A DNA stretch of 64,000 bases, taken from positions 669,042 to 733,041 of the forward strand of contig CAUYUJ010015726.1 in NCBI GenBank assembly GCA_963575745.1. The letters run 5' to 3'. The stretch comes from Prorocentrum cordatum. Lineage: Eukaryota; Sar; Dinophyceae; Prorocentrales; Prorocentraceae. Below are positions 1-9,075 of this stretch, piece by piece. A program made the translations under genes and the position numbers. The notes under the pieces were generated by a model, which worked only from the letters and a program-made list of their open reading frames with translations, made no database searches and was not told the origin of the DNA. Every line of letters begins with the position of its first letter. Position 1 is the stretch's first letter.

Positions 1-364
1 TCCTGGCGCGGTAATTACTGTCATGCTGGATGCTGCTGTAGGTGGTCGTCATACACCCAATGACGTCTCGCTGCAGCAGCGACGCTGCAGCTCAAAGGTG
101 GATGAGCCTGAGCAGATGCCAGCGCGGGGTTCCTCAACAAGTGTCGATGCCCCCTCGTAGAACGCGGTCACGCCTGCCGGCGTTGGCGGCCCTGGCGCTT
201 CCTAAGCTAGCGGTCGCATGTAGGGAACCTCGTTGGTGACGTGGCGCCCGTGCTGCTGGCTGGGCAGGCCCCCGTGCGATTTGGTGGGATGGCATTCGTT
301 TATGGGCTGGCAGCGGCTGCTTATTGGTGCATAGTGGCTTGGCCTCGTCGCCTTCCGCCCCTGC
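1..364. other. No gene recognised
   Basis: GC-rich sequence with only short overlapping frames of unlike composition. No motif, RNA gene or repeat was seen. Confidence 0.5.
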
Positions 365-919
365 TCAGGCTCTCGGCAGGGACAAATGGCCAACCTTGGG
401 CCGGGTGACCTCGCGTGGTGGTGTTGCGTTTCGTTGTTTTGGTGGTGGCTTGTCTGGAAAGCCTGCAGGCGGGTACAGCATGTGAGTCGGTGGTGGGGCT
501 TTGCAGCGGCATCCGCCGGTGGTAGGTGCGTCGGATGGCGGGTCGCGGTCGGGTGATATGTCGAGTGTTTGGATGCTGTCGTTGTGGGCGCTGACCTTTT
601 CAACTGCGGGTGCCGATCCATCTGCGGTCAAGCTGACAAGGTCGTGGATGCCTTGTTGGATCACGTCGTGGTCGGCCTGATGATGTTGCGCTGTCGTTGG
701 GAGGTTCAGCCAGGTCCGGATGGTCCAAGACTGGTCGGGAGAGCTCGCAGGAATCGGTCTGGGGGCCTCTGGTCGGTTCGCGGCCTGGATGCCGGCGATC
801 ATCCTGGTGATGCCTTCCGGAGTTTTCATACCGACGTTCCGGTTAGTCATGGTATCTCCGACGCGCGTGCTAGTCGTTCTGTTCCCAATCAAGTAATCCC
901 GAAGCTGCTGGTGGTTCAT
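365..919 (-). CDS. Unrecognised ORF
   Basis: Open frame on the minus strand starting at the ATG complementary to 917-919, about 184 aa. The first 90 residues have ordinary mixed composition (MNHQQLRDYLIGNR at the start); the rest is rich in Pro, Thr and His, as expected of a translated GC-rich spacer. No family, signal peptide or membrane segment was recognised. The frame is also open upstream to 997 from a GTG, so the start is uncertain. It may be a fragment of a mobile-element protein or a chance ORF. Confidence 0.2.
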   Translation of the reverse strand: MNHQQLRDYLIGNRTTSTRVGDTMTNRNVGMKTPEGITRMIAGIQAANRPEAPRPIPASSPDQSWTIRTWLNLPTTAQHHQADHDVIQQGIHDLVSLTADGSAPAVEKVSAHNDSIQTLDISPDRDPPSDAPTTGGCRCKAPPPTHMLYPPAGFPDKPPPKQRNATPPREVTRPKVGHLSLPRA

Positions 920-997
920 ATCGATGATAGTGTGCTTGCGTTGTCCTTCATGGTAGTTAGATTTTGCCGCGTGCTTGTCAATCACTGACCTGTCCAC

Positions 998-1680
998 CTA
1001 GACCGACTTTGCTGTGATGGTGGCGATGGCCTTCGTGGCGTCGGGGGCAGTGCTGACTGCCGCTGCCCTCGTGAGGCCAACGGAGATGTTGTCATCATGC
1101 TGTTGCTGCCGTTGTAATGACACTTCTCCTCGGTGGCCGCGACGCCTCCTTCCCACCCATTCATGTTGAAGTCGCAAGCTTGGCTGTCGCAGTGGCTCGG
1201 GTTGCCCGTCTCGTACACGATCCGCAGGTGAGGGCAAAGAAGCTGGTGGTCAGGATGGAAGGGAAGCCCGCTGCGGATGCTCAACCATTTTATCTGAATT
1301 GCCAGCTCGTGGTCCGTCCGCGTTCTGTGGTCTGGTGGCTATGCTGGTGGCGGTAGGCTGTTTGGCGGTGGCGGTTCGGCTGCATGAAGTCCAATGGTAC
1401 TGGGTTGACGATCGCGCGTGTTCTGGGTCGGCGTTTCGACGTGATCGTGTCCTGGTGGACGTGATTGCTCGCGTCTCGCAAGCTCGGTGCCTGCCGATGC
1501 ATACATGCACATGGTATGATGCCGATCGTCCGTGTGCGTGGTACAGAGACAATCGAGTCCACTAGTAGCTCGCAGTCGTCGATGATGGCGTTGGAGTGCT
1601 CGTTGCGTTTGTCCACGATGATGTTGCGCCTGGCTTGTGTACGTCGGCCTCGATGGGGGACATCAGGTGGTGGACGTCTA
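998..1680. other. No gene recognised
   Basis: Several short frames overlap on both strands and none has a recognisable motif. The plus-strand frame becomes Pro/Ser-rich only because it runs into the TCC tract that follows. Confidence 0.5.
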
Positions 1681-2040
1681 TCTCCTCCTCCGCCTCTTGC
1701 TCCTCCTCCTCCTCCTCCTCCTCCTCCTCCCTCCTCCTCCTCCTCCTCCTCCTCCTCCTCCTCCTCCTCGTGTTATCCTCCTCCTCCTATTTATCCTCCT
1801 TTTCACATCCTCGCCCTCGTTATCCTGCGATGTTAAGTGTCACGCGCTTGGCCCCGAAACCACCCACTGTGAGCACCGCCAAGCCGACGGCGAAGATGTC
1901 CTCGTCCTTGTCCTCGTCCTCCTCCTACTCCTCCTCCCACTTCTCGTCCCCCTCCTCGTCTTCTTCTTCCTCCTTTTCCTTCTCCTCGTCCTCCTCGTTT
2001 TCCTCGTCATCCTCCTCCTCGTCCTCGCCCTCGTCAACAC
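1681..2040. repeat. TCC/TCG microsatellite tract
   Basis: Nearly uninterrupted (TCC)n at about 1681-1771, then a less regular TCC/TCG tract at about 1900-2037. All three frames stay open through both and give poly-Ser, poly-Leu or poly-Pro products, so ORFs called here are not evidence for genes. Confidence 0.95.
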
Positions 2041-3302
2041 GCTCCCTCTCCAGGCCCTCGCCCTTTTCGTCAATGTTGCGTACGCTGTTCTGCCCCTCGA
2101 TTAAACGCAAGGGTGACCATGAGCAAGGCAACGGTCGGTGCCCCGTTTTCTAAGGGGGGTCAAAGGGATTTGCTGAAGGCCACCTGTCGCCTGTCGGCCC
2201 GCGCCATCTCACTCCGGAGAAGGTCTCGCCCCTGGAGGTCTGTACCCCTTCCCCGGGACTGGCTTCTCATCCCGAGCCGTTGGTTCTGGGGCACGGCGAA
2301 GGCCCCAAGAGGCCGAAAACGGCTGAACAAATTCCCGTCCCATCTTGTTCGCCACGCCTGGACGTGGCTATCGGGTCATAATTTGGGTCTCTGGCGGCCG
2401 TTCGGCAGGATCCACGCACCCCTGGGACGCTAAACGCGAAGCGCGCGGCTGCTGGAACGCATCACGAGGCAAGAGAACCCCATACGAAAACGTCCAGAAA
2501 CGTCCGAACAAGAACCGACAAGCCACGCTGGCGAAAGGTCGCTCTGTCGCGGGGGTCCCCAAACGGTGCAGCGACAGACCGTGCGATGACCTCGCAATTC
2601 GAAAGTCCTCACCACACGGTCCGTCACCGCACGGTTTTGGGATCCTGGAGGCCCCTGTCGCCCGAGACATTCCCTGATAACGACCCCAGTCTTAAAACTG
2701 CACAGTCACAAGTTACAACCCCGCATCCCCAGACTCACCACCCACCGCCCCGATTGGGGCCCTCGGCTTGCACGAAGCCGATGTTCGCCCTCGTCGGCGG
2801 GAGGGTAAGGGCCGCCTTGGCGAAGGGATCCCCAGCCAACTTCATGGCCAGCATGGAGATCGGCTGGCTCTTGAGGCGGATGCCCTCCTGGGCGCGGGAG
2901 CGGGGCGGCGGCTGGGCGACGTCCTCGCGCCCACCCGCACCGCCTGCTTCCGGCCAAGGAGCTGTTTGCTCAGCGTGTCACGGCGACGACTCCTGCGACA
3001 CGCTGTGCCCTGCACGATAATGGCATGTCGCTCCGCTTCATGGGGCAGGAGGCTGGGAAAAACACAAAGTACCGATACTTGGGGGCTGCGACGTAATCAG
3101 CGTGTCGCGCCGAACCGTGGATGGTGCCAGAAGCGGCGGCGCGACAAGCTAATCACACGTTCGTGACCGCTGCAAAGTCTCTGTCGCCGGCCTCGCTTGT
3201 CGGAGCTCGTAACCCGTTTCAGATCGCTGCGCGGCTGGTCTCAGTCACTCGCCCCACCTGGGGTCAGAACTCCTTCCCCTCCCCATCGTTCTGCTCCCCC
3301 CG
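2041..3302. other. Gene-poor spacer with dispersed repeat pieces
   Basis: No confident gene. It holds one copy of dispersed repeat A (2231-2285) and an 18-base string (2388-2405) found again at 62566-62583. A minus-strand frame at about 2890-2755 reads as ordinary protein (SQPISMLAMKLAGDPF) but has no start and no recognised family, so it is at most an exon or pseudogene scrap. Confidence 0.45.
2231..2285 (+). repeat. Dispersed repeat A, copy 1
   Basis: The stretch around ACCCCTTCCCCGGGACTGGC and the following CATCCCGAGCCG recurs with about 75-80% similarity at 45214-45264 and 61508-61560, in the same orientation. The family is unknown. Confidence 0.55.
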
Positions 3303-3309
3303 CTCCTTT
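3303..3309. repeat. Candidate target-site duplication of the LTR element, left side
   Basis: CTCCTTT directly abuts the outer edge of the 3' LTR. The same heptamer abuts the outer edge of the 5' LTR at 34722-34728. Seven bases is longer than the usual 4-6 bp, and the area is pyrimidine-rich, so chance is possible. Confidence 0.4.
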
Positions 3310-3624
3310 CGTCTTTCCTCTGGGAATCGGGGTAAGATGTCAAAGGAATTAAGGTCTCATGTTGACTCTGCTCAGAGGTAGATGATACGGGATGAGACAT
3401 CGATGAAACTACAAGTGAACCGTTAAGCAACTGCACTCAAGTATAGGAAGGGAGGAGGTCCGGCCGGCCGACGACCGACGACGCGCAGCGGCCGAGGGCT
3501 GGCGCGCTCCTTTTCTCGCTTGAGTACAAGATAGCTGCGGGATGGTACCGCAGCAACGTCAAGGTGTGACAAGGCAGGCAGCAGAAGAGGCAGGTGCAGA
3601 ATGAGGCGGAGAGGAGCATATTTA
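3310..3624 (-). repeat. 3' LTR of the giant retroelement
   Basis: Aligns without gaps to 34407-34721 with about a dozen substitutions over 319 bp (the match runs to 3628/34725). The outer edge carries the candidate duplication and the inner edge a purine tract. The ends are not canonical TG...CA. A TG...CA pair does exist about 10 bp inside each end (3321-3618), but homology runs past it on both sides, so the true termini are not settled. Confidence 0.7.
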
Positions 3625-3634
3625 TTCCCCCCGC
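3625..3634 (-). other. Candidate polypurine tract
   Basis: On the minus strand the sequence just upstream of the 3' LTR reads GCGGGGGGAA. A purine run here is where plus-strand priming is expected in an LTR element. Confidence 0.5.
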
Positions 3635-3790
3635 GGCGGGTTTTGTAGAGCCCAACCAGCCACAGTGCGCATGGCCTGCACATATTTACATCCACCGGAG
3701 CGAACCCCAGAAATATTTTACCGCTCAACGGTGGTTGCCCGGGGGCTGAGGGCCGGAGAAACCCGACGAATCCCACCAATAGTTAAATAA

Positions 3791-3830
3791 ATTCTCTCGG
3801 TTTCGGTTCGGTTTCGGACCCCCGCGATTT
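3791..3830 (+). repeat. Target duplication and left terminal inverted repeat
   Basis: ATTCTCTC (3791-3798) followed by the 32-bp terminal repeat (3799-3830). The repeat contains the internal string TTTCGGTTCGG and ends in GCGATTT. Confidence 0.9.
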
Positions 3831-4027
3831 GCAGATTTTATACAGAAAGCCTCTCTCTCACCTCCTCTCTCTTCCTCCTCCCCCTTTCTCCTTCACTTTC
3901 CGTCTCTCTCTCTCCCTTCCTTCCGCTTCCCTCTTCCCCCCCTCCTCCTCCAGCTCCAGACTGGATGAGCCTGGCGGGCTCTCGGCTTTCAAAGGGGTCG
4001 AAAAGGAACCGCTCTTGTTGCTGCACT

Positions 4028-4105
4028 CCTCTTCTCCACTCTTCTCCTCCTCCTCCTCCTCCTCCTCCTCCTCCTCCTCCTGCTCCTCCTCCTCCCCCTC
4101 CTTCC
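4028..4105. repeat. TCC microsatellite
   Basis: (TCC)n tract inside the Merlin-like element; pyrimidine-rich sequence leads into it from about 3850. Confidence 0.9.
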
Positions 4106-4127
4106 TTTGTTCTCTCGGCTTCCCCAG

Positions 4128-4369
4128 AGAGCAAGAGACCATTGGGAAAACCAAAAAAAACAAAAAAACAAAAAAAACAAAAAACAAAAAAACACAATAA
4201 AAGCAAAAAAAACAATAGAAGCAATGTTCTGGGAGAATACGGACAGCGAGGCGAATCCTTGCGAAACATTGCTTTTATTGCTTTGTTTGCTTTTTTTGTT
4301 TTTTTTTTTGTTTTTTTTGTTTTTTGTTTTTTTGTTTTTTTTTTGGTTTTCCCAATGGTCTCTTGCTCT
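4128..4369. repeat. Foldback (inverted repeat) with A/T-rich arms
   Basis: The outer 25 bases of the two arms are exact reverse complements (AGAGCAAGAGACCATTGGGA at the left end). Inside them lie A-rich and T-rich stretches of the AAAAAACAAAA kind, then GCAATGTT facing AACATTGC. The unpaired centre is about 35-40 bases. Overall length is 242 bp. It resembles a MITE or foldback insertion inside the Merlin-like transposon; no clear target duplication was seen. Confidence 0.75.
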
Positions 4370-4639
4370 CGTCGTCCTCGTCGTCCTCCTCGACACCGAC
4401 CCCCCCCCAGATTCTCCTTTCCCCTCCCCCTGGTCCTTCTCGTCACCCCCTCCTCCTCCCCCTCCTCCTCCACGTCATCACCATCGTCATCGAAAGCCGC
4501 CCTCTTGCCCCTCCTGCATCTCCCTCCTCCTCCTCCGCCTTGTCGTCCACCATCGCATCACTTTCGGGTCTTAGGTCGGGCCTCCGGAACGTTCTCGGCG
4601 AGGCGCAGCTCCTCAAGAGTTTTTCCACTCAATTTTGAT

Positions 4640-5310
4640 CATCGGACTTGTCATGAGCATCGTCGTCAGCATCGTCATCGACAGCATCTTGAAACTGATG
4701 CATTTCATCAGCATCGTCATCCAAAGCATCTTGGAAAGCATATTTGTCATTATCATCGTCATCGGCACTCTCTTGAAAACAATGCTCGTCATCAGCATCG
4801 TCATCGGCACTCTCTTGAAAACGATGCACGTCATCAGCATCGTCATCGACAGCATCTTGGAAATAATAGTTTTCATCATCATCGTCATCGGCACTGTCTT
4901 GAAAACGATGCTCGTCATCAACATCGTCATCGACAGCATCTTGGGACTGATGCGCGCCATCAGCATCGTCATCGACAGCATCTTGGAAAGGATAGTTGTC
5001 ATCATCATCGTCATCGGCACTGTCTTGAAAACGATGCTCGTCATCAGCATCGTCATCGACAGCATCTTGGGACTGACGCACGTCATCAGCATCGTCATCG
5101 ACAGCATCTTGGAAAGGATAGTTGTCATCATCATCGTCATCGGCACTCTCTTGAAAACAATGCTCGTCATCAGCATCGTCATCGACAGCATCTTGGGACT
5201 GATGCACGTCATCAGCATCGTCATCGACAGCATCTTGAAAAGCATAGTTGTCATCATCATCGTCATCGGCACTCTCTTGAAAACGATCCTCGTCAGCAGC
5301 ATCGTCATCG
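4640..5310. repeat. 126-bp tandem minisatellite
   Basis: Landmarks such as CATCGTCATCGGCACT recur at steps of exactly 126 bases (near 4891, 5017, 5143 and 5269), with 42-base sub-periodicity. Because 126 is a multiple of three, several frames stay open for about 700 bases. One minus-strand frame (about 5207-4629) gives an Asp-rich 42-residue repeat (units like FQDAVDDDADDE). It has no ATG upstream of the array, so a protein product is doubtful. Confidence 0.85.
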
Positions 5311-5408
5311 GCAGCACGTGAACGCCGTGCTCGTCATCACCGCCATCCTCGTCATGTCCGTAGCTGTTTGCAGGCTCAATCTCTCCATGCCACTTTCATT
5401 GCTTAGCT

Positions 5409-5801
5409 ATGCCCCGCGGGCCTGCTATGGAGCAGGAGGCGGAGGCCTCGACGAAGAAGCAGCCTGCTATGGAGCAGGAGGCGGAGGCCTCGACGAAGAA
5501 GCAACGGACCATCGAGCAAATCAGGAGCAATAGCGGTTGGAAACTTCCGTCGTTTCGGCGCTTGACCACCAAGCAGGCCCCGCCCGCGATGGCGTGCACT
5601 CGCAAGCCGATGAGCGTGGAGGAGAAAAAGAGGAGGAACAAGGAGTCGCAGCGCAGGAGCAGGTTGAGGGCGGCAAAGGGGAAAAAGATCATCAAGAAGC
5701 GCCCCGCCAAGAAGTCCAGCAGCTCCTCCTCTTCCTCGGGCTCTTCCTCGTCTACGTCCCCGATGATGGGGAGGTCCTCCTCCTCTTCGGACCCGGACTG
5801 A
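5409..5801 (+). CDS. Small basic Ser-rich protein with a bZIP-like basic region
   Basis: 130 codons from an ATG to TGA. The N-terminus holds a perfect tandem duplication of a 14-residue unit (PAMEQEAEASTKKQ twice). Residues about 73-97 read EKKRRNKESQRRSRLRAAKG, which fits the N-x7-R spacing of a bZIP basic region, but no leucine zipper follows. The C-terminus is basic, then a run of serines. The basic stretches could act in DNA binding or nuclear localisation; that is inference. It is the first of three plus-strand genes in the Merlin-like transposon, about 430 bp upstream of the ATPase gene, and a GA microsatellite follows its stop. It may be an accessory transposon protein or a chance ORF. 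Confidence 0.45.
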   Translation: MPRGPAMEQEAEASTKKQPAMEQEAEASTKKQRTIEQIRSNSGWKLPSFRRLTTKQAPPAMACTRKPMSVEEKKRRNKESQRRSRLRAAKGKKIIKKRPAKKSSSSSSSSGSSSSTSPMMGRSSSSSDPD

Positions 5802-5816
5802 GAGGGCCGGAGAGAG

Positions 5817-5817
5817 G

Positions 5818-5871
<54 letters not shown>
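5817..5871. repeat. GA microsatellite
   Basis: (GA)n run just after the stop of the small basic ORF. Confidence 0.95.
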
Positions 5872-5874
<3 letters not shown>

Positions 5875-6090
5875 ACCACCAGCTTTGAGCAGCAACCGCT
5901 TTCGGAACCCGAGAGGACGGAACAAAATCATCATCATCACCCAGGAAGGGCCCAGGGGGGGCACTTAGGAGAGGACGCACAAGAGGCCCACGAGAGGGGT
6001 CTGGATTACACCCATAAATGAAACCAAGACAAACCCAGCAAGGTAACATGGGATTGTTATTGATCAATCATTACAAGCGTTCGCCTTCAC

Positions 6091-6112
6091 ACTGCTGGTG
6101 TTTTGGCTCAGA
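6091..6112 (+). promoter_or_regulatory. Possible relict spliced leader, weak match
   Basis: TTTTGGCTCA (6101-6110) matches the 3' part of the dinoflagellate spliced leader, but only about four of the ten preceding bases agree. It lies about 120 bases upstream of the ATPase start codon. The relict before the transposase gene is much better. Confidence 0.35.
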
Positions 6113-6229
6113 GAAGGGTTGCGCCGAAACGGTCGCGAACCTGCTTTGTCAGACTCCCCGCGTCTCGATCGGCTCAAGCTGTTTCATCGCACGCGCCTTT
6201 CGCGCCTACGCTTCGCTTTCGCGACTGCC

Positions 6230-8685
6230 ATGGCGAAAGAGAACGCGATCCTCCCCAAGACCCTCCGCGAGACTCTTGGGGACGCAGTTGGGGACGAAAG
6301 CATCAACTTCGGCGAAGCTCTCGCACACGCCGACGGCATGAAGCCCCACTTCCACGCTGGCCTCCCGCACGGCCACGTCGGGCAAGAGGGGGCGTCGAAA
6401 ATCGCGGACCTTCCTGCTGCGCCCATGAACGTCCATGCGGGCGCGAAGATCGCCTACTTTGGGGGCCTGTTGATGAACCAGGACTACGGGGAGATCCAGG
6501 GCCCCGACGGGAAAGCAGTCGGTGTCCTCACGGGGTGGAAGGACGCACGAGGGCAACCGTGCCGCTTGGACGTGGTCAGGGACCTTGCGACGAAGTCCAA
6601 TTTTAGCGGCCTCCCTCCGCCTTTCAACCTCAAGAGCCAACCTGGCGGGACATACGTCATGCAGATGTTCGTCGTCGGCGCTGGGGAGGGTAAGGTGCAC
6701 ATCTTCAAAAACGTTGACTTGAAGGGCCAGTTCTTGAAGATGGCAAGCTGCGAGCCAATGTGTCATGGCACAGGCGTCGTGTACCAGTATGGGAACCAGT
6801 ATAGGGCAGGCCGCAATGCGATCTGTTACCTCCTGGAGAAACTTGGCGGCTTACAGGTTCGCTTCTCCACGCTGACAGCCACGGCGAAGCCTGCCAAGCG
6901 CTCGACCGAGCGGGATAAGAAGCTCGAGAGGTACCGATACATCGAGAAGAAGGGCCCGAAGAGCAACAACCGCAACCAGTTCATGGAGTTCGCGGACAAG
7001 GACGGTTCGGCGGGGGAAAACGGCGCCATTTGGCTAGCCCCTTTGCTACCCTCTTCCCCCCGACACCCTCCTCGGTCGCGCAGGCGCTTTGGCCGCCGAG
7101 CGGTTGCGGCTAGCTAAGCGGCGCCGTTGTTTCCCCGCCCCCCCAGGAGGTCAACGACCCGCAGTCGAAAATTTACGGCTGGGAGGAGTCCCGCGTGATC
7201 CAGGCGTTGCGGAACCATGCGGGCGGGCGCATCAATGCCAAGCGCCTCACTGTCTGGGCGCTCACGCTGAAGGACTTCGAGCCGTGGTTCATCAACGAGG
7301 TGCTCGTGAAGATCCTGCCAACGCTTCGCCGCAACGGCGTGCTCTGGATCGGCAAGACCAGAGTGGGGAAGTCGACTGCGTCAAAGACCCTTGCGTTCTT
7401 GATGTCCATGCTGGAGATCGACGCCCTTGAGGGCGATGATGGGGAGGGCGCCCCCGAGCCTTCCATTGTCACCGCCAAGCACTTTGATTTCTTCAAGGGC
7501 GAGCACGTGGAGAGGGTGCTGCCCGCGGTGTTCGACGACGGGGACTTGCGCAAGCAGGACGCGTCCGTGTTGAAGGCGTTCCTTAACCCGAGCGAGGAGG
7601 ACTCCACCTTGTGGGCGAGGTGGGGGTCCAGCACGTTCGCCCCAGGGGCGTCCCGCCAGGCAGTGAACAACAGCTACGATAATGCATTGGAGAAAAGGTT
7701 GGTGGCAGCTTGGCGCCAGGGGCAAGCAATGGAGATTCCGCTCAAGCAGCTCATGAATCTCATCGCGCCCTCCCTGAAGCAGGTCACAGAAAAAGAAGAC
7801 ATGAAAGCCTTGCTCGCGAGGGCCCACGTCGTCGTGACCACGGGCGCGCGCGTGTATTTCCGCCTCGCATCCGATGAGTTCCCAGAAGACGGAGTCGTGC
7901 CCTTCTTCACATACACCAAGAAGACGAAGCCTGACCTCTTCAATTACTCGCCCGAGGCGCGCGCGTGCTTCGGCAGGTACAAAGACGACCCAACTTCGCC
8001 GAACAACTACCCGACCGACTTCAAGGAGAAATCAGAATGGTCTCTGAATTTCGCGAAGCGCCTGATGCGCGGCGAGGACGTGCCCACCGTGTCGATCACC
8101 CGCGGTGCCTCGCTCTTCGGGCAGCCCGTGCACAGCGTCCAGCCAGAGGTCGTGCCCCCGCCAGTGGGCGGTTCAGGCAGTGGCGCGGCTTCTTCGAGCG
8201 GTTTGTCAGGGCCATCTGCGGTCGCTGGCATGGGGTGCGCTGGCGAGCTGAGCAACGTGGATGCGGCCGAGCAGCAGGCGATCTACGCCGCGATGCAGGA
8301 TCAATTCTTCGAGGGCAACAAGAGGGACAGCGGCGCGTTGGTGGACCTCATGTCGCCTCCCCGCAAGCGCCTCGCGACGGGCGCCAGGGCTCCCTTCGGG
8401 TGCGGCGGGGAGCTCAGCGACGTGGACTTGGCTGAGCAGGCCGCGATCTACGAGCAGATCCAGCAGGCGTTCTTCAACCAGAACCAGGTGCTCTCTGGCG
8501 CGCAGATAGACCTCACCACTCCGCCCCGTCAGCGCCCTGACACGGCGGGCGACGACTTCGACTTGCAGGCCGAGCTCGAGCGCCACTTAGACTTGGAGGA
8601 AGAACGTGAGCGCCAGCTAGCGGAGGAAGCCCGCAATCAGGCAGCAGAGGACGCCGCGGGCCAGGGCGGCGCCATGGAGGAGTGA
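6230..8685 (+). CDS. Transposon-borne P-loop ATPase (Rep/SF3-helicase-like), probably two exons
   Basis: Exon 1 runs from the ATG at 6230 to about 7000 and exon 2 from about 7147 to the TGA at 8685; the two are in different frames, joined by an apparent 146-base intron. Exon 2 has a Walker A motif (GKTRVGKST, about 7351-7377) and a Walker B-like VFDDGDL. A stretch ending in WARWGSSTF with a following Arg and Asn recalls the layout of SF3 helicases of Rep proteins. No HUH nuclease motif was found, so the Rep comparison is tentative. The C-terminal third has two imperfect copies of a unit built as GEL-S-x-VD-x-AEQ-x-AIY followed by VDLMSPPRKR or IDLTTPPRQR; these resemble SUMO-interaction motifs. 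A Glu/Arg-rich helix ends the protein. It shares strand and transposon with the transposase gene 390 bp downstream and may assist transposition. Confidence 0.7.
7001..7146 (+). other. Inferred intron with non-canonical donor
   Basis: The acceptor side is a C-rich tract ending CCCCAG at 7146, after which the exon 2 frame opens with EVNDPQSKIYGWEE. Exon 1 coding quality ends at about FADK (7000), and the phase-0 donor there would start GA, giving a GA-AG intron. Dinoflagellates are known to use GC-AG and GA-AG introns. A nearby alternative donor cannot be excluded. The exon 1 frame stays open to 7117 by chance. Confidence 0.5.
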
Positions 8686-9014
8686 GGTGTTCTGTGAGCG
8701 GGGTGCCCATGCGCGGGCAGTGTTGCCGCTTTCGGCTCGGGCAATGACGGGGCGCGCGCCGCCGAGGGGGCGCGCGCCGCTGGTGCCCCAGATGAGCCGG
8801 TTAGCACGCTTCATAGCCGTGCACATATATCGTTTTCTTCTCGATGCATGCACGTCCTTAGATTCATTTGAGCCGATTGGTTGAAACCAGCGCACGTTGC
8901 AAGAATAGGCATCGCGCGCGCGGGCACCCATGCGCCATTGCCTCCGCGGCTCGCCGCTAGCCAACCATAGCCCAACCGCGCAGCCACAGTTCCTTCACCC
9001 ATCGCTTCGCTTGC

Positions 9015-9036
9015 ACCGCAGCTGTTTTGGCTCGAG
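9015..9036 (+). promoter_or_regulatory. Relict dinoflagellate spliced-leader sequence
   Basis: 18 of 22 positions match the dinoflagellate spliced-leader consensus, including the uninterrupted core TTTTGGCTC and the flanking CCG and AG. It ends 39 bases before the transposase ATG. Relict leaders are known marks of genes that passed through a trans-spliced mRNA and were copied back into DNA. Confidence 0.75.
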
Positions 9037-9075
9037 GGCGCATCGGCAGACCGCATATCGGGGGCGCTTGCGGCG

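Noticed and set aside
365-1616. Several plus-strand frames in the first 1.6 kb
   Set aside because: Overlapping frames of biased composition without motifs; only one minus-strand frame was kept, at low confidence.
3321-3618. LTR boundaries set at the internal TG...CA pair
   Set aside because: Homology between the two LTR copies extends 10-11 bp beyond on both sides, which would be unexpected for true termini.
4629-5207. An Asp-rich repeat protein on the minus strand
   Set aside because: No ATG upstream of the array and no unique sequence; treated as minisatellite translation.
3965-5533. A 522-codon plus-strand frame rich in His and Arg
   Set aside because: It crosses a TCC tract, the foldback and the 126-bp minisatellite. 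Its regularity comes from the repeats.
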